From positions 3,472,001-3,536,000 of the forward strand of contig NZ_JBDQQR010000001.1 of the NCBI RefSeq assembly GCF_039888675.1: a DNA stretch of 64,000 nt, read 5' to 3'. The translations under genes and the position numbers were made by a program. Of this stretch, positions 1 through 8,239 are shown piece after piece (the stretch's first letter is position 1; each line of letters begins with the position of its first letter). The notes under the pieces were generated by a model, which saw nothing but the letters and a program-made list of their open reading frames with translations, was not told the origin of the DNA and made no database searches. Origin of the DNA: Mesorhizobium sp. CAU 1732 (GTDB lineage Bacteria; Pseudomonadota; Alphaproteobacteria; Rhizobiales; Rhizobiaceae).

Positions 1-650
1 TTCGCGACGATGCGCCCGTCCCGCATCGCCACGATGCGGTCGGCGTGGGCGGCGGCATGGTTGATGTCGTGCAGCACGATGACGATCGTGCGCCCATCCT
101 CGTCGCTGATCCGGCGCAACGCGCGCATCAGTTCGCGCGCGTAAAACATGTCGAGATTGTTGAGCGGTTCGTCGAGCAGCAGGTAGTCAGTTCCCTGGCA
201 GAAGGCCATCGCGACCAGTGCACGCTGCCGCTGTCCGCCCGAAAGCGTATCGATGAAGCGATCGGCGAGGTCCGTCAGGTCGAACTGCTTCAGCGCCGCC
301 GCGATGTGGGTCCGGTCATCGTCGTTGAGCCGCCCGCGATGATGCGGAAAGCGCCCGAAGCCGACGAGTTCGGCGACGCGCAGCCGGCTGGCGATGCCCG
401 GGTCCTGGCGCAGGATCGCGAGGACCTTCGCAAGCTGCCGTCCCGGCGTCTTGTCGACTTCGAAGCCGTCCACCGTGATCGTGCCGGCCTGCAATGGCTG
501 AAGGCGCGCAATGAGCGAGAGCAGGCTCGACTTGCCGGCCCCGTTCGGCCCGACCAGCGCCGTGATGCCGCCTTTCGGCAGGACGAGGTCGATGTCGTGC
601 AGGATCGGCTTGCCCTGCAAACGCAGCGAGACGTCATGAATTTCGATCAC
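1..650 (-). CDS. Ferric-siderophore ABC transporter ATP-binding protein (partial, C-terminus beyond left edge)
   Basis: Cytoplasmic ATPase that powers uptake of a ferric chelate through the two permeases encoded upstream. Read on the minus strand from a GTG at 650, it shows Walker A GPNGAGKSS, signature LSGGQRQR, Walker B LLLDEP and the H-loop LHDINHAA, the pattern of the FepC/FecE family. The GTG overlaps the stop of the preceding permease (GTGA), which decides the start and indicates translational coupling. About 216 codons are visible; FepC-type proteins are about 250-260 residues, so a short C-terminal part is missing. Metal or chelate specificity cannot be read from the ATPase. Confidence 0.93.
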   Translation of the reverse strand, partial: MIEIHDVSLRLQGKPILHDIDLVLPKGGITALVGPNGAGKSSLLSLIARLQPLQAGTITVDGFEVDKTPGRQLAKVLAILRQDPGIASRLRVAELVGFGRFPHHRGRLNDDDRTHIAAALKQFDLTDLADRFIDTLSGGQRQRALVAMAFCQGTDYLLLDEPLNNLDMFYARELMRALRRISDEDGRTIVIVLHDINHAAAHADRIVAMRDGRIVA

Positions 651-1633
651 GCCCGTCTCCGTCCAAACAACAGCATCAGGAAGACGAGCCCGCCGACGAA
701 TTCGACGATGACGCTCAGCACCGACTGCCCGCCCAGCCCATGCTGAAGCAGCACCTGCCCGCCGACCAGCACCAGCACCGCGATCAGGGATGCGGCGGGC
801 AGCAGCACCGCATGACGCCGCGTTCCCATGACGCGCTCGGCCAAAGCGACGACGAGCAGGCCGAGAAACGCGATCGGCCCCACAAGCGCCGTCGAGACTG
901 CGACGAGGGCCGCAACCAGAAGCAGCAACGCGGTGACGGTCGGTCGCCATGCGACGCCGAGCCCGGTCGCGGCATCGGGCCCAAGCGCCAGGATATCGAG
1001 CACGTTGCGCGCGCGCCACGCAACCGCGACGCCGGCGACCGTCACGACCCCGCCGATCGCGAGGAGTTCCGCCGGCGCGGTCGTGAAGCTGGCAAAGCTG
1101 GCACCCTGCAGCACGGCGAAATCGTTCGGGTCGATCAGCCGCGCGATGAGCGACGACAGTGACCGGAACATCAGGCCAAGGACCACGCCTGTCAGGAGCA
1201 TCAACGTCATGTCCACACGCTGGCGCAGGAGCGGCAGGAACAGCGCCAGCGCGAGCGCCATCATCAGGATCACCTCACCCGCGAATTTCACCTGCGCATC
1301 GAGCGTCGCGAAGCCAAGGCCGCCAAGCGCGAAGACGAGCGCCGTCTGGCAGAAAAGGTAGAGCGCATCGAGGCCCATGATCGACGGCGTCAGGATGTGG
1401 TTGCCGCTGATCGTCTGGAACAGCACCGTCGAAACGGCGATCGCAATGCCCACCTGGGCAAAGACGAGAAGCTGCGTGGCGCGCAGCTCCAGCACGAACG
1501 CGATGTTGCCGCGCAGGCCGATCGTCATGAAGGCCACGAACACCGCGACCGCCGCCGCGGCGAGAAGCGCAAGCCGTCCGTCGCGCCGATAGGCGTCGAG
1601 CGCCGGCAGGGTTGTCGGCTCAGCCATCGTCAT
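647..1633 (-). CDS. FecCD-family iron-chelate ABC transporter permease (second permease)
   Basis: Inner-membrane permease of 328 residues with many hydrophobic helices and the family's typical conserved stretches (TTALVGPIAFLGLL-like region near residue 245-260). It pairs with the adjacent 326-residue permease to form the translocation pore for a periplasmic siderophore. Its start (ATG at 1633, alternative ATG at 1627) lies inside the end of the upstream permease, and its stop overlaps the GTG of the ATPase, so the genes are tightly coupled. FecD/CeuC-type position in the operon. Substrate unresolved. Confidence 0.93.
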   Translation of the reverse strand: MTMAEPTTLPALDAYRRDGRLALLAAAAVAVFVAFMTIGLRGNIAFVLELRATQLLVFAQVGIAIAVSTVLFQTISGNHILTPSIMGLDALYLFCQTALVFALGGLGFATLDAQVKFAGEVILMMALALALFLPLLRQRVDMTLMLLTGVVLGLMFRSLSSLIARLIDPNDFAVLQGASFASFTTAPAELLAIGGVVTVAGVAVAWRARNVLDILALGPDAATGLGVAWRPTVTALLLLVAALVAVSTALVGPIAFLGLLVVALAERVMGTRRHAVLLPAASLIAVLVLVGGQVLLQHGLGGQSVLSVIVEFVGGLVFLMLLFGRRRA

Positions 1634-2600
1634 GCCGCCTGAACAGAATGCCCAGGAACATCAGCGCGCCGACGACACCAAGCACGGTACCAACCGGCAC
1701 TTCATAGGGGTAGCGCAGCAATCGTCCGAGGATATCGCAGGCAAGCACGAGCGCGGCGCCCGCGCCGGCCACCCATGGGATCGTGGCGCGCAGATTGTCG
1801 CCCGCAAAGCGCGAGACGAGCGCCGGCACGATCAGCCCCACGAACGGGATCATGCCGACCACGACGACGGTGAGCGCCGAGATCGCCGAGACGATCACGA
1901 GCCCCAGTTGCAGCATGCGCGCATAGTTCAGGCCGAGCCCGATGCTGGCGCTCTTGCCGAGCGACAGGATGGTGAGCCGATCCGCCACCCACCAGGCGAG
2001 CGCGACCATCGCGGCCCCAATCCAGAGCAGCTCGTAGCGCCCACGCAGGACGCCGGAGAATTCTCCGTTCGTCCACACGTCGATATATTGCAGAAGATCC
2101 GCCTGCCAGGCGACGAAGGTCACGCCTGCGCCGACGACCCCGCCATAGACGAGACCGAACAACGGCACCAGAAAAGGCTGCGTCGGCGGAAGCCGGTGCG
2201 CGAGCGCCAGAAAGATCGAGGTTCCGGCAAGCGCCGTCACGCTGGCGACGATGGTCTTCGACATCATGGAGGCGTCGGGCCACAGTAGCGTCACGACAAG
2301 GATGCCCAGCGCGGCACTCTGCGCGGTGCCGGCTGTGGTAGGCTCGACGAACCGATTGCGCGCGAGGCTCTGCATCACGAGACCGGCGATCGCCAGCCCG
2401 CCACCGGCCAGAATGGCCGCGAGTGTGCGCGGCAGCCGGCTCTCCACCAGCAGGCGCAGCGCTTCGGGATCGTTCAGCAGTTGGCGGGGCGTCAGCGCAC
2501 TGACGCCAACGAACAGGCTCGCAATGCTCAGGGCTGCAAGGACCAGAATGGCCGCGATCCCGACAAGGCCATGTGAGCGGTTCGCGGCGGCGGCTGTCAT
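1620..2600 (-). CDS. FecCD-family iron-chelate ABC transporter permease (first permease)
   Basis: Inner-membrane permease of 326 residues. The open frame extends upstream, but the ATG at 2600 is chosen because it gives a start MTAAAANR directly before the first hydrophobic helix and forms an ATGA overlap with the stop of the binding-protein gene. Family landmarks include LPRTLAAILAGGGLAIAG near residue 55-75 and GMIPFVGLIVPALVSR near residue 240, the cytoplasmic loop that contacts the ATPase. Works with the next permease as the membrane pore of a ferric-chelate importer. Confidence 0.93.
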   Translation of the reverse strand: MTAAAANRSHGLVGIAAILVLAALSIASLFVGVSALTPRQLLNDPEALRLLVESRLPRTLAAILAGGGLAIAGLVMQSLARNRFVEPTTAGTAQSAALGILVVTLLWPDASMMSKTIVASVTALAGTSIFLALAHRLPPTQPFLVPLFGLVYGGVVGAGVTFVAWQADLLQYIDVWTNGEFSGVLRGRYELLWIGAAMVALAWWVADRLTILSLGKSASIGLGLNYARMLQLGLVIVSAISALTVVVVGMIPFVGLIVPALVSRFAGDNLRATIPWVAGAGAALVLACDILGRLLRYPYEVPVGTVLGVVGALMFLGILFRRHDDG

Positions 2601-3493
2601 TGGCTGTGCGAGAAGGCTTCCGTGATCGCGGCCAGCACGCGGCCCATGGCCTGCACACCGCCTGCGGCGATGTAGAAATCCGCAGCCGGAATGTAGATCA
2701 CCTGACCCGACTTCCACGCCTTCGTCTCAGTCACGAGCGCATTGTCGAGCGTCGCCTTGGCGTTCTGCTCACCCGAGCCGATCGCGGCTGCCCGGTCGAG
2801 CACGATGAGCCAGTCCGGGTCGGCGTCGCGCACGAACTCGAACGAAACCGCCTCGCCATGATTGGCGGCATCCAGGCTTTTCACGGCAGGCGGCAGGTCG
2901 AGCGTTTCATGCACCCAGCCGAACCGCGATCCGACGCCATAGGCGGAAATCTTGGGGCCGCTGGTCATGAGGATCAGGGCATTGCCCTTGCCGGCGACGG
3001 CCTTGCGCGCCGCCTCGACCGATGCATCGAGTTCACGCAGGGCCTCGTCGGCCTCGGCCTCGACCGCAAAGAGCGCGCCATAGGCTGCAAGCCGGCTTCG
3101 CGCATCGGCCAGCAGGTCGTCCCCGCCCATCGTCATGTCGATGCTCGGGGCAACACGACGCGTGGCCTCGATCGCCGGAGACGATCGCCCGCCGACGATG
3201 ATCAGGTCGGGACCAAGCGCGGACAGGGCTTCGAGATTGGGCTCGAAGATCGTTCCGACGGTCTCGGCGCCGTCCTTCAAGCCGGAGAGTTGCGGCAGAT
3301 ACAGCGTGTCGGGCACCCCGTCGATCTGCACGCCGAGCCGGTCAAGCGTATCGATCGCGGCGATATCGTAGACGGCGATCGTCTCGGGCCGACCGTCGAT
3401 CGTCACCGGGCCGAGCGCCGTATCGATTTCAGCGGCGAAGGCATTCAGTGCGCAAAAAGCGGAGGCTGCGAGGCCGATGAACAACCGTCTCAT
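2597..3493 (-). CDS. Periplasmic siderophore/ferric-chelate binding protein
   Basis: 298-residue substrate-binding protein with a clear N-terminal signal peptide (MRRLFIGLAASAFCALNAFAA, cleavage about residue 21). The mature N-terminus TALGPVTIDGRPETIAVYD resembles FatB/CeuE/YclQ-type siderophore-binding proteins (peptidase/TroA-like helical-backbone fold), with the conserved PDLIIVGGRSS region. It delivers the ligand to the two FecCD permeases encoded just downstream. Start at 3493 overlaps the stop of the DUF2218 gene (ATGA). Heme as ligand is less likely from the motif, but not excluded. Confidence 0.9.
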   Translation of the reverse strand: MRRLFIGLAASAFCALNAFAAEIDTALGPVTIDGRPETIAVYDIAAIDTLDRLGVQIDGVPDTLYLPQLSGLKDGAETVGTIFEPNLEALSALGPDLIIVGGRSSPAIEATRRVAPSIDMTMGGDDLLADARSRLAAYGALFAVEAEADEALRELDASVEAARKAVAGKGNALILMTSGPKISAYGVGSRFGWVHETLDLPPAVKSLDAANHGEAVSFEFVRDADPDWLIVLDRAAAIGSGEQNAKATLDNALVTETKAWKSGQVIYIPAADFYIAAGGVQAMGRVLAAITEAFSHSQ

Positions 3494-3804
3494 GATGTCC
3501 CTGCCTCATTGGCGGGAGGATTTGTGGGAACCCATTCCAACACGGCAGGCTCGCGAAACGCAAAACGCATCAGGTGCGTTTCGATCACGTCCCGCGTCTC
3601 TTCCAATTGCGCTGCGTCGGGCGCGATCGTGCGGATTCGAAGCACCCCGGCATCGGCATCGAGGACCGCCGTCCCGCAGGAAAAACGGCATTCACCATGC
3701 CGTTCATCGAAGGTGACGTCGATCTTGTGAGCAAAATGCTTGCAGAGCTGTTGCAGATAGCGCGAGCCGTGCTCGGTATGAAAATTTGCAGTGGCGGACA
3801 ACAC
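3490..3804 (-). CDS. DUF2218 family protein, first gene of the siderophore operon
   Basis: 104-residue cytoplasmic protein without signal peptide or membrane segment. Recognised as DUF2218 from the layout: N-terminal YLQQLCKHFAHK, the core FDERHGECRFSCGTAVLDAD and the helix LEETRDVIETHLMRFAFRE. The GTG start at 3804 is preceded by GAGG about eight bases upstream, and the stop overlaps the start of the binding-protein gene. The function is unknown; members of this family are often encoded beside siderophore transport genes, and the translational coupling here supports a role linked to iron uptake, for instance handling of the imported chelate (inference). Confidence 0.85.
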   Translation of the reverse strand: MLSATANFHTEHGSRYLQQLCKHFAHKIDVTFDERHGECRFSCGTAVLDADAGVLRIRTIAPDAAQLEETRDVIETHLMRFAFREPAVLEWVPTNPPANEAGTS

Positions 3805-3864
3805 GGAACGACCTCAATTATGAGTTGTTCAGTCCACTTAAATTTCGATGCTTGAAATAGCAAG

Positions 3865-3893
3865 GGCATCGGCCGCCTTGCGCGGCCGATGCC
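3865..3893 (-). terminator. Hairpin terminator of the sugar-acid operon
   Basis: Perfect 12-bp inverted repeat (arms 3865-3876 and 3882-3893, 5-base loop) starting 12 bases after the stop of the FAH-family gene. It has no long T-run on the minus strand (CTTGCTATTT follows), so termination is likely but may be incomplete. Confidence 0.6.
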
Positions 3894-3905
3894 GTGTCCC
3901 GCCGA

Positions 3906-4751
3906 TCAGGCGTCGTTGCGCACGTTTTGCGTCTGGGTGCCGAGTCCCTCGATGCCGAGTTCGACCACGTCTCCGGACTTGAGGTAGCGTGGCGGCTTCA
4001 TGCCGAGGCCGACGCCGGGCGGCGTGCCGGTCGAGATGATGTCGCCCGGACGAAGCGACATGAACTGGCTGAGATAGGAGACCAGATGCGCGACGCCATA
4101 GACCATGGTGCGCGTCGATCCGTTCTGCATCGTCTCGCCGTTGACCGTGAGCCACATGGGCAAATTCTGCGGGTCCGCGATCTCGTCCTTGGTCACGAGC
4201 CAGGGCCCGATCGGCCCGAACGTGTCGGCCGACTTGCCCTTGGTCCACTGTCCCTGGCGCTCGGTCTGGAAGGCGCGCTCGGAGACGTCGTGGACGGTGC
4301 AATAGCCGGCGACGTAGCCCAGCGCCTCACCTTCGCTGACATATTTCGCGGTCTTGCCGATGACGACGCCGAGTTCCACTTCCCAGTCGGTCTTCTCGGA
4401 TCCGCGGGGAATCAGCACATCGTCGTTCGGGCCACAGATCGCGGATGTCGCCTTCATGAAGATGATCGGCTCGGACGGAACCTCCGCGCCTGTCTCGGCC
4501 GCATGGTCGGAGAAGTTCAGACCGATGCAGATGAACTTGCCGACACCGCCGACGCACGGACCGATGCGCGGGTTGCCGTCAACCAGCGGCAGCGTGGACG
4601 GATCGAGCGCGGACAATCGCGCCAGCGCGTCGGGATCGAGCGCCACACCTGCAATATCCGTGACATGGCCGGAGAGGTCCCTGACCCGGCCCTCGGCATC
4701 GAGAAGTCCCGGACGCTCGGCGCCAGCGTCTCCATAACGTAACAATTTCAT
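3906..4751 (-). CDS. Fumarylacetoacetate hydrolase family protein, probable 2,4-diketo-3-deoxy-sugar-acid hydrolase
   Basis: 281-residue cytoplasmic enzyme of the FAH superfamily. The N-terminal cap (1-65) is followed by the catalytic core: GKFICIGLNFSDHAAE (71-86), EPIIFMK (94-100), DWEVELGVVIG with metal-ligand candidates E124 and E126, HDVSERAFQ with D155, and GKSADTFGP. This layout matches the enzymes that cleave 2,4-diketo-3-deoxy-L-fuconate or -rhamnonate into pyruvate plus a hydroxy acid. The neighbouring SDR and enolase-superfamily dehydratase are the enzymes expected upstream in such a pathway. The exact sugar acid is inference; the same family also contains oxaloacetate decarboxylases and ureidoglycolate-lyase-annotated proteins. 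Confidence 0.88.
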   Translation of the reverse strand: MKLLRYGDAGAERPGLLDAEGRVRDLSGHVTDIAGVALDPDALARLSALDPSTLPLVDGNPRIGPCVGGVGKFICIGLNFSDHAAETGAEVPSEPIIFMKATSAICGPNDDVLIPRGSEKTDWEVELGVVIGKTAKYVSEGEALGYVAGYCTVHDVSERAFQTERQGQWTKGKSADTFGPIGPWLVTKDEIADPQNLPMWLTVNGETMQNGSTRTMVYGVAHLVSYLSQFMSLRPGDIISTGTPPGVGLGMKPPRYLKSGDVVELGIEGLGTQTQNVRNDA

Positions 4752-4775
4752 TCGTTGTGTCCTTTCAGGTGCGGA

Positions 4776-5510
4776 TCAGATCGTCCAGCCGCCGTCGATG
4801 GCGTAGGCTTGGCCTGTCGTGTAGGTCGCGCCGGCAAGATAGAGCGCCAATCCGGCGATCTCGTCAGGCCTACCGATGCGGCCCATCGGCTGGCGTTCCT
4901 TGAAGGCGTTGCGCACCGTCTCGTAGTCGCCCTGCGCGCGCATCCGATCCTGCAACGAGGGGCTCTCGACCGTGCCGGGGCAAATCGCGTTGCAGCGAAT
5001 GCCTTTCGCCACATAGTCGGCGGCGACCGATTTCGTCAGGCCGATGACGGCAGCCTTGGTCACGCTATAGGCGAAGCGGTTGGGAACGCCCTTCATGCTC
5101 GACGCGACGGAGGCCATGTTGATGATGCAGCCCTCGCCGCGATCGATCATGCCGGGCAGCGCTGCACGGATCGTACGGACCATCGACTTCACATTGAGGT
5201 CGAAAGCGAAATCGAGGTCCCCGTCCTGCATCTCGAGCACCGAGCCCGGATGAACGAAGCCTGCGCAGTTGAAGAGCACATCCACCGCGCCGATTTCCGC
5301 GAACGCGGCAGCGACCGCCTTGTCGTCGAGAACGTCGAGCTTCAACGTTCTGATGGAGGCTTCGCTTGAGAGCTGCGCGAGCGCATCTTCGTTGATGTCA
5401 GTGGCAATGACCGTTGCGCCGGCCTCGGCAAAAGTGAGCGCCGTCGCCTTGCCGATCCCCTGCCCTGCGGCCGTGATGAAAGCGGTTTTTCCCTGAAGGC
5501 CAGATGTCAT
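4776..5510 (-). CDS. SDR-family dehydrogenase, probable 2-keto-3-deoxy-sugar-acid dehydrogenase
   Basis: 244-residue classical short-chain dehydrogenase. The Rossmann motif TAAGQGIG (13-20), the NCAG box (81-84), catalytic S134, Y148 and K152, and a C-terminal GQAYAIDGGW are all present; D38 after the second strand suggests NAD+ preference. The sequence resembles the DHRS6/2-keto-3-deoxy-L-fuconate dehydrogenase branch. It would oxidise a 2-keto-3-deoxy sugar acid to the 2,4-diketo compound that the next gene product cleaves. ATG at 5510 is chosen over an upstream in-frame ATG because AAGGAA lies just before it and it begins directly at the first beta strand. Confidence 0.88.
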   Translation of the reverse strand: MTSGLQGKTAFITAAGQGIGKATALTFAEAGATVIATDINEDALAQLSSEASIRTLKLDVLDDKAVAAAFAEIGAVDVLFNCAGFVHPGSVLEMQDGDLDFAFDLNVKSMVRTIRAALPGMIDRGEGCIINMASVASSMKGVPNRFAYSVTKAAVIGLTKSVAADYVAKGIRCNAICPGTVESPSLQDRMRAQGDYETVRNAFKERQPMGRIGRPDEIAGLALYLAGATYTTGQAYAIDGGWTI

Positions 5511-5535
5511 CGTGTGTTCCTTGTTTGATAAGAGG

Positions 5536-6003
5536 TCAGGCAGCGCGTGCGTGCCGCTCGACGACATAGATGTGGTCCGTCACGAGAACGACTTCGTCAC
5601 GCTGGTTGATCACCTCGCACCGCTCGATGACGCGGCCCGCGTCGGCCCGCTTCGGATCGTCGTCCTTCGAAAGGATCGTCGCCCGCGTGCGGATCGTATC
5701 GCCGATAAAGACGGGCTTGACGAAGCGCAAGCGGTCATAACCATACGAGAACGCCGCCGGGTTGATCACCGTGGCGGTGAGGCCGATGCCGATCGAGAAG
5801 ACCATCGTGCCATGCGCGATCCGTGCCCCGAACGGCGTCGTCTTCATGAACTCCGCATCCATGTGATGCGGGAAGAAGTCGCCCGTATGACCCGCATGGA
5901 CGACGAAATCGGTCTCGGTGATCGTCCGACCCATCGTCGTGCGCGAAAACCCGATCTCGTAGTCCTCGAAATATTGCGTCTGTTCCATCGTCCCTGCTGT
6001 CAT
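5536..6003 (-). CDS. MaoC-like (R)-specific hydratase family protein
   Basis: 155-residue single hot-dog domain. The hydratase signature is recognisable as GDFFPHHMD (D42, H46/H47), followed by [11 protein letters not shown], and the C-terminal strand region [19 protein letters not shown] is typical of MaoC dehydratases. Members hydrate or dehydrate acyl-CoA thioesters, so its presence between a sugar-acid dehydratase and an SDR is not explained by the standard pathway. A paralogue with the same C-terminal stretch is encoded at 10533-11087. Start could instead be the ATG at 5988. Confidence 0.85.
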   Translation of the reverse strand: MTAGTMEQTQYFEDYEIGFSRTTMGRTITETDFVVHAGHTGDFFPHHMDAEFMKTTPFGARIAHGTMVFSIGIGLTATVINPAAFSYGYDRLRFVKPVFIGDTIRTRATILSKDDDPKRADAGRVIERCEVINQRDEVVLVTDHIYVVERHARAA

Positions 6004-6066
6004 CCTGTCATTGGTGTGTAGAGCGGGAGGCGGCAGTTCCGCCCCGCCATGTTTGTTGCGGCGAAT

Positions 6067-7188
6067 TCAGATCGAGCGCGCCGTCACCTCGGTCGTGAAC
6101 TCGCCCACGCTGCGACGCCGCAGCGCATCCCAGTCCCATGCAATTCCAAGCCCCGGCTCCGACGGAGCGATCGCATGGCCATCCCTGATTTCCAGCCGCG
6201 AAGTCGTCACCTCGTTCAACTGCGGAATATATTCGACATATTTGCCCTTCTGGACAGCACAGGTGAGGCTGACCTGAAGCTCCATCAGGAAATGCGGGCA
6301 CACCGGCATGTCGAACGCTTCGGCGGCATGCGCCACTTTCAGCCATGGCGTGACGCCGCCGATGCGCCCCACATCCACCTGGATGATCGAACAGGCACCG
6401 CGCTGCATGTATTCGCGGAAATGGCGGATCGAATAGAGCGACTCCCCGACGGCCACCGGAATGCTTGTCGCGTTCGAAAGACGCACATGGCCCTCGATGT
6501 CATCCGCCGGCAGCGGCTCCTCGATCCAGGCGAGGTCGAGATCGGCCAAGCGCTCCGCCCGCCGGATCGCCTCATCCACGGTGAATGCCTGGTTGCAATC
6601 GGTCATGATCTCGTAATCGTCGCCGACGGCATCACGAACCGCGCGCAGGCGGCGCAGATCCTCGGCGACGTGCGGCTTGCCGATTTTGATCTTGGAGCCT
6701 GTGAATCCTTTCGCCTTGGCTTCGAGCGCGTCCTCCACCAGAGCCTGCGTCTCGATGTGCAGCCAGCCGCCTTCGGTGGTGTAGAGCTTGCATCGATCCC
6801 TGGCGCCGCCCGCCAGCTTCCAGAGCGGCATCCCCTGCTTCTTCGCCCGGAGATCCCACAACGCCGTGTCCACGGCCGCCAGCGCGATCGACGTGATCGC
6901 CCCGATCGTTGTTGCGTGCGTGGCGAATTCCAATTCGTGCCAGATGGCCTCGATCCGATCCGCATCGCGGCCCAGCAGTAGAGGCGCGAAGTGATCGATC
7001 AGCATCCGCATGACCGACGCCCCGCCTGTACCAATCGTATAACTATAGCCCGTGCCGACCGCGCCATCGGCGTCGGTGATCGTCACCATGGGCGTTTCCT
7101 GCCGGACGAAACTCTGGATCGCATCGGTGCGGACGACCATCGGGTCGAGATTGACCATGCGGAATTCGATCTTCTCGATCTTCGCCAT
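6067..7188 (-). CDS. Mandelate racemase/muconate lactonizing enzyme family protein, probable sugar-acid dehydratase
   Basis: 373-residue enolase-superfamily enzyme. Candidate catalytic residues sit in the mandelate-racemase register: K166 and K168 (KIKIGK), metal ligands D197, E223 and E249, the D272-H299 dyad, and E319, each shifted by two from the mandelate racemase numbering. Both general bases are therefore present, as in acid-sugar dehydratases of the galactarate/talarate type. It would abstract the proton alpha to a carboxylate and eliminate water to give a 2-keto-3-deoxy acid, feeding the SDR and FAH enzymes encoded downstream. First gene of the operon; GGAG precedes the ATG at 7188. 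Exact substrate unknown. Confidence 0.9.
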   Translation of the reverse strand: MAKIEKIEFRMVNLDPMVVRTDAIQSFVRQETPMVTITDADGAVGTGYSYTIGTGGASVMRMLIDHFAPLLLGRDADRIEAIWHELEFATHATTIGAITSIALAAVDTALWDLRAKKQGMPLWKLAGGARDRCKLYTTEGGWLHIETQALVEDALEAKAKGFTGSKIKIGKPHVAEDLRRLRAVRDAVGDDYEIMTDCNQAFTVDEAIRRAERLADLDLAWIEEPLPADDIEGHVRLSNATSIPVAVGESLYSIRHFREYMQRGACSIIQVDVGRIGGVTPWLKVAHAAEAFDMPVCPHFLMELQVSLTCAVQKGKYVEYIPQLNEVTTSRLEIRDGHAIAPSEPGLGIAWDWDALRRRSVGEFTTEVTARSI

Positions 7189-7282
7189 GGTCAGCGCTCC
7201 ACAGACAGGGTTGGCGAGGGCAAAGCCGCCACATACGCATGACGACGCCTGCTTCCGGATGCGGTTTCCAAGCGACCCTCCC

Positions 7283-7316
7283 TATCTTCTCTTATAAATG
7301 AGTAGATCATTTATAT
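7283..7316. promoter_or_regulatory. Probable operator: inverted repeat in the dehydratase/iclR divergent region
   Basis: Near-perfect inverted repeat TTATAAATGA-gtaga-TCATTTATAT at 7292-7316 in the intergenic region between the dehydratase operon and the IclR gene. Its left part belongs to an 18-base stretch (7283-7300) that recurs exactly at 11134-11151 upstream of the next minus-strand operon. Size and AT-richness fit an IclR-type operator. Binding by the adjacent regulator is inference. Confidence 0.6.
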
Positions 7317-7411
7317 ACAAACATCTGGCAAGCCATATTGTCAAGTTACCAGTCTTTTCATTCAGGACCATAGTGCGTATATGAAATCGACCATTCACCA
7401 GAGAGCGCACA

Positions 7412-8197
7412 ATGGACAGTGAAGAGCAGGACCGCTACCGCGCCCCGGCCCTCGACAAGGGTCTCGATATTCTGGAATTGCTGGCAAGCGTGGATGGCGG
7501 GCTGACCCAGGCCGAAATCGCCAAGCGTTTGGACCGCAGCCCCAACGAATTCTACCGGATGCTCGACCGGCTCGTTCGGCGCGGCTACGTGACCCGTATC
7601 GACGGCGACCGGTTTTCGCTGACGCTCAAGCTGTTCGGTCTGGCCCAACTACATGCCCCCGTGCGCCGCTTGGCATCCTATGCGACGCCGCTGATGCGCG
7701 AACTTGCCGAGAAAACCCGGCAAGCGAACCAACTCGTCGTTTTTGATCGCGGCGCGGCTGTCGTCATCGCACAGCAGGAAGCACCCGGATATTGGGGCAT
7801 CTCCATTCGCGTCGGCTCCCATATCAGCCTGTTCGACACCGGTTCCGGCCACGTCCTCCTTGCGTTTCGCAGGGAGGATGAACGTCTGATGATGGTCGCC
7901 GAGGATTCCGGCAGCGGAGAGCCGCCCGTCATTTCGCCGGACTTCACGTCCCGCCTCGACCAGATCAGGGATCGCGGCTACGAAATGATGGCGAGCGCGC
8001 AGACGGCCGGCGTGTTCAACCTCTCCGCCCCCATCCTCGGGCCGGATGGGCGCGCAATCGCGGCGCTGACCGTTCCCTACATCACGCTGGTGAACACGCC
8101 TGCCGCGCCCGACATCTCCGGCACCATCCAGCTTCTGCTGGATACTGCGGGGCGCCTGTCGAGCCTCGCCGGTTCGGAGTTCCCGAAGGCCCCGTAG
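7412..8197 (+). CDS. IclR family transcriptional regulator
   Basis: 261-residue regulator. N-terminal winged helix-turn-helix (about residues 12-70: ALDKGLDILELLA, LTQAEIAKRL, EFYRMLDRLVRRGYV) is followed by the IclR effector-binding domain, with the conserved GSHISLFDTGSGHVLLAF stretch and C-terminal APILGPDGRAIAALTV. Divergent from the sugar-acid operon with a palindromic sequence in between, so it probably controls that operon in response to a sugar-acid-like or aromatic-like ligand. The same sequence element lies upstream of the CoA-transferase operon, suggesting a second target. Only a weak Shine-Dalgarno (GAGAG) precedes the ATG. Confidence 0.93.
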   Translation: MDSEEQDRYRAPALDKGLDILELLASVDGGLTQAEIAKRLDRSPNEFYRMLDRLVRRGYVTRIDGDRFSLTLKLFGLAQLHAPVRRLASYATPLMRELAEKTRQANQLVVFDRGAAVVIAQQEAPGYWGISIRVGSHISLFDTGSGHVLLAFRREDERLMMVAEDSGSGEPPVISPDFTSRLDQIRDRGYEMMASAQTAGVFNLSAPILGPDGRAIAALTVPYITLVNTPAAPDISGTIQLLLDTAGRLSSLAGSEFPKAP

Positions 8198-8239
8198 TGC
8201 CAAGAGCCCGGGCCTGGCCGTCACGTCTGTTTTTGAGCG

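Noticed and set aside
3805..3864. Possible iron-responsive (RirA/Irr/Fur-like) operator upstream of the siderophore operon
   Set aside because: The AT-rich stretch contains TGAACAACTCATAATTGA-like words, but spacing does not match a known box well enough to call by eye.
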